Source: Pelagibacteraceae bacterium AG-422-D23 (GTDB lineage: Bacteria; Pseudomonadota; Alphaproteobacteria; Pelagibacterales; Pelagibacteraceae). From it: a stretch of DNA of 64,000 nucleotides. The notes under the pieces were generated by a model, which saw only the letters and a list, made by a program, of their open reading frames with translations, was not told the origin of the DNA and did no database searches. Within the stretch, counting starts at the first letter, position 1. The number at the start of each line of letters is the position of its first letter. Shown one piece after another: positions 50,382 to 58,835 of the stretch. The stretch is taken from the NCBI GenBank assembly GCA_003213615.1, contig QCMQ01000002.1:1-64000 (forward strand), given 5' to 3'. Made by a program: the position numbers and the translations under genes.

Positions 50382-51452
50382 ATGGTTTCAATAAAAGACA
50401 TTAATAAAAATATTAAAAAAAATTTATTTGATCCAATCGATAAAACAAAAAATAAGTTTTCCTCAATTTTAAATGATTTTCAAAAAAACAAAGTTAAAAA
50501 AGATTTAGCATTACAAAAACAATTAGAAAAGGAAAAAAAAAGAGAATTAATTTTAGAAAAAAAATTAGCAAAAAAAGCTAAACAAGACGAACTAAAAGAA
50601 GAGAGAAAAAAAATCCTTTTTCAAAAAAAATTAATCATTGAAAATGAAAAACAAGAAAAAAAGAATGAAGAAAAAAGACAAAAAATAGAAGCTCAAAGAA
50701 TCAAAATAGAACAGAAAAAAATTAAAGACGAAGAAACGAGAAAACTCAGAGAAGAAGCAAGAAAGCTTAAACAGGAAGATTTAAGGCTAAAAATGTTAGA
50801 GAGACAAAGAATTAGAGAAGAAAATTTTAAGATTAAAGAGGAAGAATTAAAAAATAAAGAAATTGAAGCTCAAAAGAGAAGAGATGAAAAAGAAAAAGAA
50901 AGACAAGAAAAAATAAGATTAAAAGAAATTGAAAGGAAAAATAGACTTGAAGAAGAACAAAGATTAAGAGAGGCAGCAAGGAAGCTGAAATATGAGCAAG
51001 AAAAACTTAAAGAAATGGAAGAAAGATTAAGAGATCTAGAAACCGAAAGACAGCAAGAAATTCAAAGACAGATTTTAAAAGAAGAGGCTGAACAAAGGGC
51101 TAAGGAAGAGGAATTAAGAATTAAAGAAAAAGAACTTAAAGAAGCAGAACGTGAAAGAATAAATCGGGAAAATGAAAGGCGTCAAAGAGAAAGAGAGCTG
51201 AAAATAGAAGAGGAAAGACAAAAAAGAATTGAAGAAGAAAACGAAAGAGTTCGATTAGGTGAAATAGCTCAAAAAGAGAGAGTTGAAGAGGAAAATAGGC
51301 GAATGAAAGAATGGGAAAAAAAATTTGACGAGGAACAGCGACTAAAAGAAGAAGAGCTCGTTAGAAAATTTTACAGTGATGAAACTCTTAAAGAAGAAAA
51401 CTATCAAAGCAACAATAATCCAGAAACTAAGATTGATGATATAAAAAATTAA
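50382..51452 (+). CDS. Highly charged coiled-coil protein
   Basis: Soluble 356-residue protein (from the ATG at 50382; an upstream in-frame TTG at 50367 adds five unlikely residues). From about residue 45 to 330 it is almost wholly Glu/Lys/Arg/Gln with regular hydrophobics, reading as one long alpha-helical coil (repeats such as KLAKKAKQDELKEERKK and EEERQKRIEEENERVRLGE). No signal peptide, no membrane helix, one visible Trp. Could be a cytoskeletal or scaffold-like protein, or RNA-associated; composition alone would match many unrelated proteins. Flanked on both sides by the same short structured repeat. Confidence 0.7.
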   Translation: MVSIKDINKNIKKNLFDPIDKTKNKFSSILNDFQKNKVKKDLALQKQLEKEKKRELILEKKLAKKAKQDELKEERKKILFQKKLIIENEKQEKKNEEKRQKIEAQRIKIEQKKIKDEETRKLREEARKLKQEDLRLKMLERQRIREENFKIKEEELKNKEIEAQKRRDEKEKERQEKIRLKEIERKNRLEEEQRLREAARKLKYEQEKLKEMEERLRDLETERQQEIQRQILKEEAEQRAKEEELRIKEKELKEAERERINRENERRQRERELKIEEERQKRIEEENERVRLGEIAQKERVEEENRRMKEWEKKFDEEQRLKEEELVRKFYSDETLKEENYQSNNNPETKIDDIKN

Positions 51453-51489
51453 ATTTTAATTCATCATTTAAAATTGTAGTAGTAAAAAT

Positions 51490-51521
51490 AAAGAGGTAAC
51501 TTCAGTCTCTATTTTTCACCT
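51490..51521 (+). repeat. Structured repeat, copy 2
   Basis: AAAGAGGTAACTTCAGTCTC followed at the same distance by TCACCTT. It matches copy 1 (50178) in the blocks AAAGAGGT, ACTTCAGTCTC and TCACCT with identical spacing; the loop sequence differs. Lies 37 bases after the coiled-coil gene. Stem pairing is weaker than in copy 1. Confidence 0.55.
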
Positions 51522-51617
51522 TTAATAAACAAAACGCGATACTACTTAAATTTAGTAACAACAAATACTAGAATTTCATTTTTATTGTATAAAAAATTAT
51601 ATATAAAATAAATTAAA

Positions 51618-52322
51618 ATGAGCGAGAAAAAAATATTACTTTCTATAATCGTACCACTTTATAATGAGGAAAAAACCTTGTTAGATATTTTAAAAAATCT
51701 TTCTAAATTAAAAGACTATCATGACTTTATTCAGATTGTAGTTGTTAATGATGGTTCAACGGATAGATCTCAAGAGATACTAGATAATAATAAAAATTTA
51801 TATGATCATGTTATTGTTAATTCATCCAATAATGGAAAAGGTAATGCTGTAAGAAAAGGTTTGGAGGTATCAAAAGGTGAGTATGTGACTTTTCAAGATG
51901 CAGATTTAGAGTATGATCCAATGGATTTTTTAAAATTTATACATTTAATAAATAAGTTTTCCCCAGATCTAATTATAGGATCTAGGTTCAATTATGCAGA
52001 CTACACTAGATCACATTATCTATTTAATAAATTTGGAAATAAGTTTTTAACTTTTTTGTTTAATATTTTTTATAATACTACATTTACAGATATTTATTCA
52101 TGTTATGCATGTTTTAAAAAAAGTCTTTTAAATGGTGAAAAAATTAAAACAGATGGTTTTGAACAACATGCAGAGATACTCACTAAAGTTGTAAAAAATG
52201 GCAAAAAGTATTATGAAGTTCCAATAAATTATAATGGCAGATCACATGAAGAAGGAAAAAAAATTAAATTTTACCATATATTTGCTGTTATATTTCAAAT
52301 CATAATTGGAAGATTTAAATAA
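51618..52322 (+). CDS. Glycosyltransferase family 2 (dolichol-phosphate-mannose-synthase-like)
   Basis: GT-A transferase, 234 aa, with no membrane helices of its own. Signature pattern: IIVPLYNEEKTLLDILKNL at residues 10-28, VVVNDGSTDRSQEI near 41, GNAVRKGLEVSKGEYVTFQDADLEYDP near 75-100 (DAD metal site) and GRSHEEGKKIKF near 214. It would charge a lipid carrier with a sugar. It precedes the three-domain fusion gene by 2 bases and heads the second surface-glycan island. Confidence 0.88.
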   Translation: MSEKKILLSIIVPLYNEEKTLLDILKNLSKLKDYHDFIQIVVVNDGSTDRSQEILDNNKNLYDHVIVNSSNNGKGNAVRKGLEVSKGEYVTFQDADLEYDPMDFLKFIHLINKFSPDLIIGSRFNYADYTRSHYLFNKFGNKFLTFLFNIFYNTTFTDIYSCYACFKKSLLNGEKIKTDGFEQHAEILTKVVKNGKKYYEVPINYNGRSHEEGKKIKFYHIFAVIFQIIIGRFK

Positions 52323-52324
52323 TT

Positions 52325-54880
52325 ATGAAAAAAATAGTTATTACTGGTGGACTTGGATATATTGGAACAGAGCTTTGCAAGATATACTCTGGTTATAGTT
52401 GGAACGATAAAATCATTGTAATTGATAATCGCTTCATATCAGAACGAGTAAATCAAATTAGAAATTGGAATATGGAATTTGTTCAAGGTGATATATTGGA
52501 CAAACAGTTGATAAAAAAATATTGTAGTGATGCAGATGTTGTTCATCACTTAGCTGGTATTACTGATGTTCCTAGGGTTAAAAGTGAAAGCAATGATAAG
52601 CATGATGAAAAAATAAGAGAAGTTGCTGAGGAAGGAACTCAAAATATATTAGATGTCATTAATGACGACTGCAAAATTATAATGCCTTCAAGTCATGTAG
52701 TTTATGAAGGTATTGAGAGGGTTAAAAATGATATTAGAGAAGACGAAGCTACTTCACCTGTATTATCTTATGGTAAATCAAAAGATTACAATGAAAAACA
52801 ACTTAAAGCCTCAGGAAAGAATTATATTATTTTAAGATTAGGTTCTGTTTATGGATATTCTACTGACACAGCAAGAATAGATATTATGGCTAACTTTTTT
52901 TCAAAAGTAGCTTCACAAAATGGTACATTAAAACTTTTTGCTGGAGGCAGACAGGTTAAAAGTCTAGTTCCTTTGATTGATGTTGCAAGATGTTTTAGGT
53001 TCATGGAAGAAAGAGAAGATCTTAAGTCAGAAACATTTAATTTAACAAAGGATACAGTTACGGTTAAGGAAGTTGCTGAAATTTGTAAAAAAATAAATCC
53101 AAAAATAACACTAAAAGAAACAAATGATGAAGTTCCTAACATGGGTTTTTCACTTTCTAATCAAAAGATTGCAGATACTGGTTTTGAATTTTTATACTCA
53201 CTAGAAGAAAGTATAAAAGAAATGATAGTGAAATGGTCTAAACAAGATTTAATTAAAGATTTAGAACATGTAAGAGATGGAACCGATGAATTTATTGATG
53301 AGAGAGGAAAAATTAGTAATCACGAATTAACTGAACCTGTTAACTTAATTGGATTGATTGACTCAAAAAAAGGTACTATTAGAGCAAATCACTATCACCC
53401 GCAACAAGAACAAAAGTGTTTATTTACAAAAGGTCAGATTATTGAAATTTTTCAAGACATATTAAATCCTAATTCACCAAAAATAACTCAAGTAGTTAAC
53501 GCAGGTCAATTATCAATAATAAAACCAAATGTTGCTCATACAATGGTTTTCACTAAAGATACTACATTTTTAAATTTAGTCAGGGGTGAAAGAGATCATG
53601 AAAATTATGGGATATCTCATACGATCAGGCACTGGTTCGTAGATGAAAAAGAAAGAGATATGCTTTTAAAATATTATAAATTTGATTGTAGATCATGTGG
53701 TGAAACTAAGCTTAAACGGGTTTTATCACTTGGTTACCAGCCGCTAGCAAATAATTTATTAAGTAAGAAAAATGAAAAAACTGATCTTTATCCATTAGAA
53801 CTAAATTATTGTCCAAAATGTCATAACTGCCAACTTTCTGTTGCTATTGATCCAAAAAAAATGTTTTCAAATTATTTGTATACTTCATCTACCTCAAAAA
53901 GTTTTAGAGAACATTTTTCTAAAGCTGCAAAAAAATATATAAGAGAATTTAAGTTAAAACCTAAAAAATCTTATATAATTGACATTGGCAGTAATGATGG
54001 TGTTGCATTAAAACCGTTTAAAGAATTAGGTTATAAAAAACTACTAGGTATCGAGCCAGCTAAAAATTTAGCTAAACTTGCAAACAAAAATAAAATTAAA
54101 ACTTTAAATATATTTCTAAATAAAAAAAACATTAAAAATATCAAAAAAAATGCAGATTTAATTCTTGCTTCAAATGTTTTTGCTCATTCAGATAACTTAA
54201 AAGAAATGGCAGAATGTATGATAAAACTTTTGAGTAGAAAAGGAACAATCATTATAGAAATTCAATATTTGCTTAATACATTAAAAGATCTAACTTTTGA
54301 CAATATTTATCATGAACATTACAATTATTGGTCACTAACATCTTTAAATAATTTTTTTAATCAATTCGATGTTAAGATATTTAAAGCAGAAAGAATAAAT
54401 ACTCATGGTGGTTCATTGAGAATTTATATAAAAAAAGATAAAAATATTAAAATTCAAAAAAGTGTAAAAGATTTAATAAACGAAGAAGAAAAATTTGGAA
54501 TTAAAAATTTTAAAACGTATCAGGATTTTGGAGATAAGATAAATAAAATAAGGTTAAATGTAATCAAGAATATAAAAAAATTAAAGCAGGATAAAAAGCA
54601 AATAGTTGGTTACGGAGCACCTGCCAAAGCCACAACTGCATTAAATTATTTTAATATAACTAAAGAAATTAATTATATTATCGAGGACAATAAATTAAAG
54701 CATGGGAAATTTGTACCGGGTGTTAAAATTCCAATATTTTCAAAAAAAAAATTAAAAGATCCAAATAATACAATTTTAGTTTTAGCTTGGAATTTTTTTG
54801 ATGAAATAAAAAATAATAATAAGAAATTATCTAATAATTTTATTAATATAAAATCCTTAGAGGAAAATAAAAGGAATTAA
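52325..54880 (+). CDS. Three-domain fusion: sugar epimerase/dehydratase - cupin epimerase - C-methyltransferase
   Basis: 851-residue cytoplasmic protein with three enzyme domains. Residues 1-300: extended SDR (IVITGGLGYIGTELCKIY; YGKSK as the Tyr-Lys pair near 150). Residues 315-445: WxcM/RmlC-like cupin (IRANHYHPQQEQKCLFTKG; IKPNVAHTMVF). Residues 450-851: sugar C-methyltransferase with zinc motif C455/C458 and C496/C499, SAM site IIDIGSNDGVALKPF and C-terminal INTHGGSLRIY and VGYGAPAKATTALNYF. The third domain is paralogous to the free enzyme at 24520. The fusion could channel a keto sugar through epimerisation and methylation. I do not know a characterised protein with this exact order. 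Confidence 0.82.
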   Translation: MKKIVITGGLGYIGTELCKIYSGYSWNDKIIVIDNRFISERVNQIRNWNMEFVQGDILDKQLIKKYCSDADVVHHLAGITDVPRVKSESNDKHDEKIREVAEEGTQNILDVINDDCKIIMPSSHVVYEGIERVKNDIREDEATSPVLSYGKSKDYNEKQLKASGKNYIILRLGSVYGYSTDTARIDIMANFFSKVASQNGTLKLFAGGRQVKSLVPLIDVARCFRFMEEREDLKSETFNLTKDTVTVKEVAEICKKINPKITLKETNDEVPNMGFSLSNQKIADTGFEFLYSLEESIKEMIVKWSKQDLIKDLEHVRDGTDEFIDERGKISNHELTEPVNLIGLIDSKKGTIRANHYHPQQEQKCLFTKGQIIEIFQDILNPNSPKITQVVNAGQLSIIKPNVAHTMVFTKDTTFLNLVRGERDHENYGISHTIRHWFVDEKERDMLLKYYKFDCRSCGETKLKRVLSLGYQPLANNLLSKKNEKTDLYPLELNYCPKCHNCQLSVAIDPKKMFSNYLYTSSTSKSFREHFSKAAKKYIREFKLKPKKSYIIDIGSNDGVALKPFKELGYKKLLGIEPAKNLAKLANKNKIKTLNIFLNKKNIKNIKKNADLILASNVFAHSDNLKEMAECMIKLLSRKGTIIIEIQYLLNTLKDLTFDNIYHEHYNYWSLTSLNNFFNQFDVKIFKAERINTHGGSLRIYIKKDKNIKIQKSVKDLINEEEKFGIKNFKTYQDFGDKINKIRLNVIKNIKKLKQDKKQIVGYGAPAKATTALNYFNITKEINYIIEDNKLKHGKFVPGVKIPIFSKKKLKDPNNTILVLAWNFFDEIKNNNKKLSNNFINIKSLEENKRN

Positions 54881-54886
54881 TTGGAA

Positions 54887-56446
54887 TTATTTTTTATAAA
54901 AATTCCATAATAAGCTTTTAAAATCAGGTTTAATAATAGAAAGGTCTCTCTTTTTATCGATAACCACCCAGTCATAACCAGCAACTTTTTGCACATCACA
55001 AAAGATATTTTTTGATAAATAAATTTTATTAACTTTGACTTGATATTTATTTTTAAAATATATTAATAGTGGGTCATAAAGATATGAACATAAAAAATAA
55101 CTTTTGTTATGTCCTAAAATATTTTTAGAGTATTCTTCAGCATTTATTGAATATTTTTCAACTGGAATGTGTCTAAGTATATTAACAGAAAGTATTGCTT
55201 GAATTAAAAAACATAAAATTATCAAATTTTTTTTAGTCATTTTTTTCGTTAAAATTTTTGTAGGTAAAAAAATCATTATTAAAGTTAGTATGTAAACTAA
55301 ATGAAAGGTTCTACCGGGAGGGATAGCTTTTGTTATATAAGGAAAAAAAAGAGTAAATGTGATTATAGAAAAAAGTGCTAAAAATTCTTTCCATTTTTTA
55401 ATCTTAACTGAATAATATAAACTTATAAATGACAAGATCAGAATAATAAAAATTGATATACCAAAAACTTCTTGCTCCAATATTTCTTTTAAAGAACTTA
55501 CATAAAAAAAGAATTGATTATAGTCAATTCTGGTAAGTAAATTTGAATTAAAAATAAAATCATACCCCTGGAAAATTATAATTGGAAAATATAATATTAA
55601 AGTAATAAATAAAATTATAGTGTTTGATTTAATTAAATATTTAAAACTATTTTTTTTAAAGAAAAAAATAATAATACAAAATATAGCATGGCAGTAAAAA
55701 TAGCTTGGAATTGTGTAAAAAGCTAAACTAGTAAAAAGAGAAAAAGTTTTTAAATATTCATTGTTTTTATTTTTTAATATTTTTTGAATTAGATAAATAT
55801 TTATTAATGTTAAAAATATTAGCAGGCTATAACCTCTGGTTAAACTAGACGAATATATGTAAACAAGACTTAAAGGAAATACAGATATTAGTATATAATA
55901 ATAATTTTTTAAATTTAAGGAGTCTTTTAAAAAAATTTTAACGATGGCAACCAATGATGCTAGAAAAAAAATAGCTGAAATAATTCTGAAAGGAATTATT
56001 GATTTAAAATTAAAAAAATTAAAAAATGATGCAATTACCGAATAAAATACATGATTGTTAGGTGATGGATAATAAGACATTGAAATAATTATTCCTCTAT
56101 CTATAAAATTTAAAAAAGTAAAAGCCTCATCATATGTTGGAGGTAAGTAAAATATTAAGAATAAATTTAGCGCTACAGGTATTATAAATATTAAATATAT
56201 TTTTTGTTTGATTATTGTACTAATTAATAAATTTAAGTTATCATTTAAATTAAATAATTTATTTAATAATATTGATTTATTTTTAATAATTTTATAAACG
56301 CCTAAAGATAAAATTCCAGATAATGAAATTAAATAAATTATTATTAATAATAAATTTTGTGAATTTAATAAAGCTACTATTTGATCTGAGTACTTTTGCA
56401 GTTTTAGAAGACCAATTATACCTAAAATAAGTTCATTTAAATTCAT
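54887..56446 (-). CDS. Membrane glycosyltransferase (GT-C type)
   Basis: Integral membrane protein, 519 aa, about 11-12 hydrophobic segments and a short C-terminal extracytoplasmic domain. The first large loop carries YLPPTYDEAFTFLNFI near residue 105, whose Asp-Glu matches the catalytic loop position of GT39/GT83-like lipid-sugar transferases, and SYYPSPNNHVFYSVIASF follows. It probably moves a sugar from a polyprenyl phosphate, perhaps the one charged by the family 2 enzyme at 51618. Converges on the fusion gene with 6 bases between stops. Confidence 0.7.
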   Translation of the reverse strand: MNLNELILGIIGLLKLQKYSDQIVALLNSQNLLLIIIYLISLSGILSLGVYKIIKNKSILLNKLFNLNDNLNLLISTIIKQKIYLIFIIPVALNLFLIFYLPPTYDEAFTFLNFIDRGIIISMSYYPSPNNHVFYSVIASFFNFFNFKSIIPFRIISAIFFLASLVAIVKIFLKDSLNLKNYYYILISVFPLSLVYIYSSSLTRGYSLLIFLTLINIYLIQKILKNKNNEYLKTFSLFTSLAFYTIPSYFYCHAIFCIIIFFFKKNSFKYLIKSNTIILFITLILYFPIIIFQGYDFIFNSNLLTRIDYNQFFFYVSSLKEILEQEVFGISIFIILILSFISLYYSVKIKKWKEFLALFSIITFTLFFPYITKAIPPGRTFHLVYILTLIMIFLPTKILTKKMTKKNLIILCFLIQAILSVNILRHIPVEKYSINAEEYSKNILGHNKSYFLCSYLYDPLLIYFKNKYQVKVNKIYLSKNIFCDVQKVAGYDWVVIDKKRDLSIIKPDFKSLLWNFYKK

Positions 56447-56704
56447 AAGTAAACGAGCGTAATTTTTTTTTAGTAAATTTTGTAATACTAATAAAATTAA
56501 TTTTCAATTTCCCTTTACTATTATGTTAAGTCTTTACTTACAACAATTAAAGATGGTTCAATCCAGATGAATATTATTCCTTAATATCAATTCTTTGAAA
56601 AAATATAATTTATTTCTAATTAAATTTTAATAAATTCATTGTGTATTTTGATAAAATACATAAACATATTCAAAAAACTAATTATAAACAATTTAACTTA
56701 ATTT
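56447..56704. other. 258-bp divergent intergenic region
   Basis: Very A/T-rich gap between the divergent membrane glycosyltransferase and family 2 glycosyltransferase genes. The only clear structure is an 8-bp inverted repeat TGTATTTT / AAAATACA with a 3-nt loop (56642-56660), 45 bases before the plus-strand start. No RNA gene recognised. Confidence 0.4.
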
Positions 56705-57682
56705 ATGATAAAAAGTGTAGAAAAAAACATAACAATTTTAATTCCTTCTAAAGTAGTTGACTACAACCTTAACAACTGTATTAAAAAAATTAGAAAATTT
56801 TATAAAAAAATTAAGATAATTTTAATTCTAGATAAATATTCAAAAATTAAATTTGATAAAAATATTCAAATACTAATATCGGGAAATAAAACTATTGGCT
56901 TTAAAAGAAACATGGGTGCAAAACATGTGAAAACAAAGTTGTTATGCTTGATTGATAGCGATGCTTATCCTAATTCATATTGGTTAAATGAAAGTTTGTA
57001 TATATTAAATCATAAAGAAATATCATCTGTTGGTGGTCCAAACCTGTCTCCAAAAACAGACAATATAGAGAAAATTCTTGTGGCTAGATCCAGAAAGTTT
57101 TCTTTTGTTACTCTAAATCCAAAAATGAAATCTAAAAAAACTAAAAAACATTTTTTAAATTTTTTACCTAGTTGTAATTTAGTAATTAAAACTTCAGTAT
57201 ATAAAAAAGCTAAAGGCATGGATTCGAAGTTTTATTCTGGTGAAGAAATTTCTTTAAATGTTTTTCAAAATAAATTGGGTTATAAAATGCTTTTTGATCC
57301 TAAAATTTCAGTTTTTCATATGGATAGAGATTTTAAACATTTTTCGAGACAAAGATTTATTTATGGATCAACAGGCTTATGGCAGTTCTTGAAATATCCA
57401 TGTAAAGAGAGTTTTATGTTGCTACTTGGTAGTTTACCCACATTATTTTGTTTATGTTTCCCAGTAATTTTTTTTAATGAGATCTTAAAATTAACTTATT
57501 TGATTGGTACTATGATGTTAATTTTTTTAATAGTAATGAATAGTTATAAAATTAATTATAAAAATAATTTTTTTAAAAGTCTAAAGCTTTCAGTTATAAT
57601 TTTTATTATGCCAGGAATTGGCCTTATTGCTAGACTTTTTTTAAAAGATAAAACATTTAAAGGTTTATATACTCAAAAATAA
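56705..57682 (+). CDS. Glycosyltransferase family 2 with C-terminal membrane segments
   Basis: Transferase, 325 aa. The GT-A half has ITILIPSKVVDYNLNNCI at the N terminus, IGFKRNMGAKHVKTKLLCLIDSDAYP near residue 62-87 (DSD metal site) and SVGGPNLSPKTDN near 103; about residues 230-310 hold two to three membrane helices (FMLLLGSLPTLFCLCFPVIF). Likely adds sugars to a surface polymer at the membrane. Its stop shares one base with the ATG of the radical SAM gene (TAATG). Confidence 0.82.
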   Translation: MIKSVEKNITILIPSKVVDYNLNNCIKKIRKFYKKIKIILILDKYSKIKFDKNIQILISGNKTIGFKRNMGAKHVKTKLLCLIDSDAYPNSYWLNESLYILNHKEISSVGGPNLSPKTDNIEKILVARSRKFSFVTLNPKMKSKKTKKHFLNFLPSCNLVIKTSVYKKAKGMDSKFYSGEEISLNVFQNKLGYKMLFDPKISVFHMDRDFKHFSRQRFIYGSTGLWQFLKYPCKESFMLLLGSLPTLFCLCFPVIFFNEILKLTYLIGTMMLIFLIVMNSYKINYKNNFFKSLKLSVIIFIMPGIGLIARLFLKDKTFKGLYTQK

Positions 57683-58785
57683 TGATTTTTAAAAAAGCTA
57701 AATTTGGAACTGTCGTAAATAATATTCTAATTAAAAAAAAAACACCCGTAAGTCTTATCCATTTTTTAACCAATAGATGTAACGCAAGATGTTCTTTTTG
57801 TTTTATTGATTTTGATAATCCAAAAACTTTTGCTGGTGAGTTATCCTTAAAAGAAATTGAAAAACTTACTAAAAATATGGGTGATACCCTGTTAAATGTT
57901 AATTTTACTGGTGGTGAACCTTTTGCGAGGAAAGATATTGTGGAAATAGCAAAAACTTATATTGATAACACAACTATTCAGTCAATCTATATAACAACAA
58001 ACGCAAGTTTACCTGATCGAGTATTAAATTTTGCTAAAGAAATTAATGATTATAATTCTGATATTGAGTTAAATTTTCAAATATCAATAGACGATTTACC
58101 TGAAAGACATAATGCGGTTAGAAAAATTAAAAATTTATTTGAAAGTTGTTTAAAAACATACAATGATCTTAAAGCATTAAATAATGATAAAATTAAGTCT
58201 GCAGTAAGTATAACAGTTTCAGAAGAAAATTGTTCTCATATAAAATCTATTTTTAATTATTTTGTAAATGATTGTAATATTGACTCAATAAAATGTTGTA
58301 TTGTTAGAGAAGAGGGTGTTTATAAAATGCCCTTAGAAAAAAAAAATGCAATGCTTGAAGCATATAGTTGGTTAACAAATGAAATTAGAAAATTAAAAAA
58401 AAGTAATAAGATTAAAAATTATAATAATTCTATACAAGGCAAAATTCATAATAAAAAAGATGATATTTCATGGGAAATGGTAAAAAAAATATATAAGAAT
58501 AATTCTTATATTAGCCCATGTCATGCCTCATCATTATTTGGTGTTATTACAGCAGATGGTAAAGTTTACCCTTGTGAAATATTAGAAGATAAAATGATTG
58601 GTGATTTAAGAGAAAATGATTTTGATTTTTTGAAAGTTTGGAATAGTGAAAAAAACAAAGATATTAAAAAATTTATAAGTGATACCAACTGTACATGTAC
58701 CTACGAATGTGCAATTTCTTTTAATATACTGGGAAACTGGAGATATCAGCATAAACTTCTAATGAGTTTATTAACTAAATATTAA
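57682..58785 (+). CDS. Radical SAM/SPASM protein
   Basis: Radical SAM enzyme, 367 aa. The [4Fe-4S]-SAM cluster cysteines are C33, C37 and C40 in NRCNARCSFCF, with LLNVNFTGGEPFARKDI as the GGE motif near residue 75. The C-terminal part (ISPCHASSLFGVITADGKVYPCEILED, then CTCTYECA near residue 350) carries extra cysteines for one or two auxiliary clusters in SPASM style. Such proteins modify peptides or small molecules such as sugars. Coupled by overlap to a glycosyltransferase, it may modify a surface glycan. Substrate unknown. Confidence 0.85.
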   Translation: MIFKKAKFGTVVNNILIKKKTPVSLIHFLTNRCNARCSFCFIDFDNPKTFAGELSLKEIEKLTKNMGDTLLNVNFTGGEPFARKDIVEIAKTYIDNTTIQSIYITTNASLPDRVLNFAKEINDYNSDIELNFQISIDDLPERHNAVRKIKNLFESCLKTYNDLKALNNDKIKSAVSITVSEENCSHIKSIFNYFVNDCNIDSIKCCIVREEGVYKMPLEKKNAMLEAYSWLTNEIRKLKKSNKIKNYNNSIQGKIHNKKDDISWEMVKKIYKNNSYISPCHASSLFGVITADGKVYPCEILEDKMIGDLRENDFDFLKVWNSEKNKDIKKFISDTNCTCTYECAISFNILGNWRYQHKLLMSLLTKY

Positions 58786-58835
58786 ATAAAATCAAAATTC
58801 TCAAGAATTCATTAGTTATTATATTTATTATTTAA

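Noticed and set aside
56642-56660. TGTATTTT/AAAATACA inverted repeat as an operator
   Set aside because: A/T-only context makes such repeats common by chance; listed only as part of the intergenic region.
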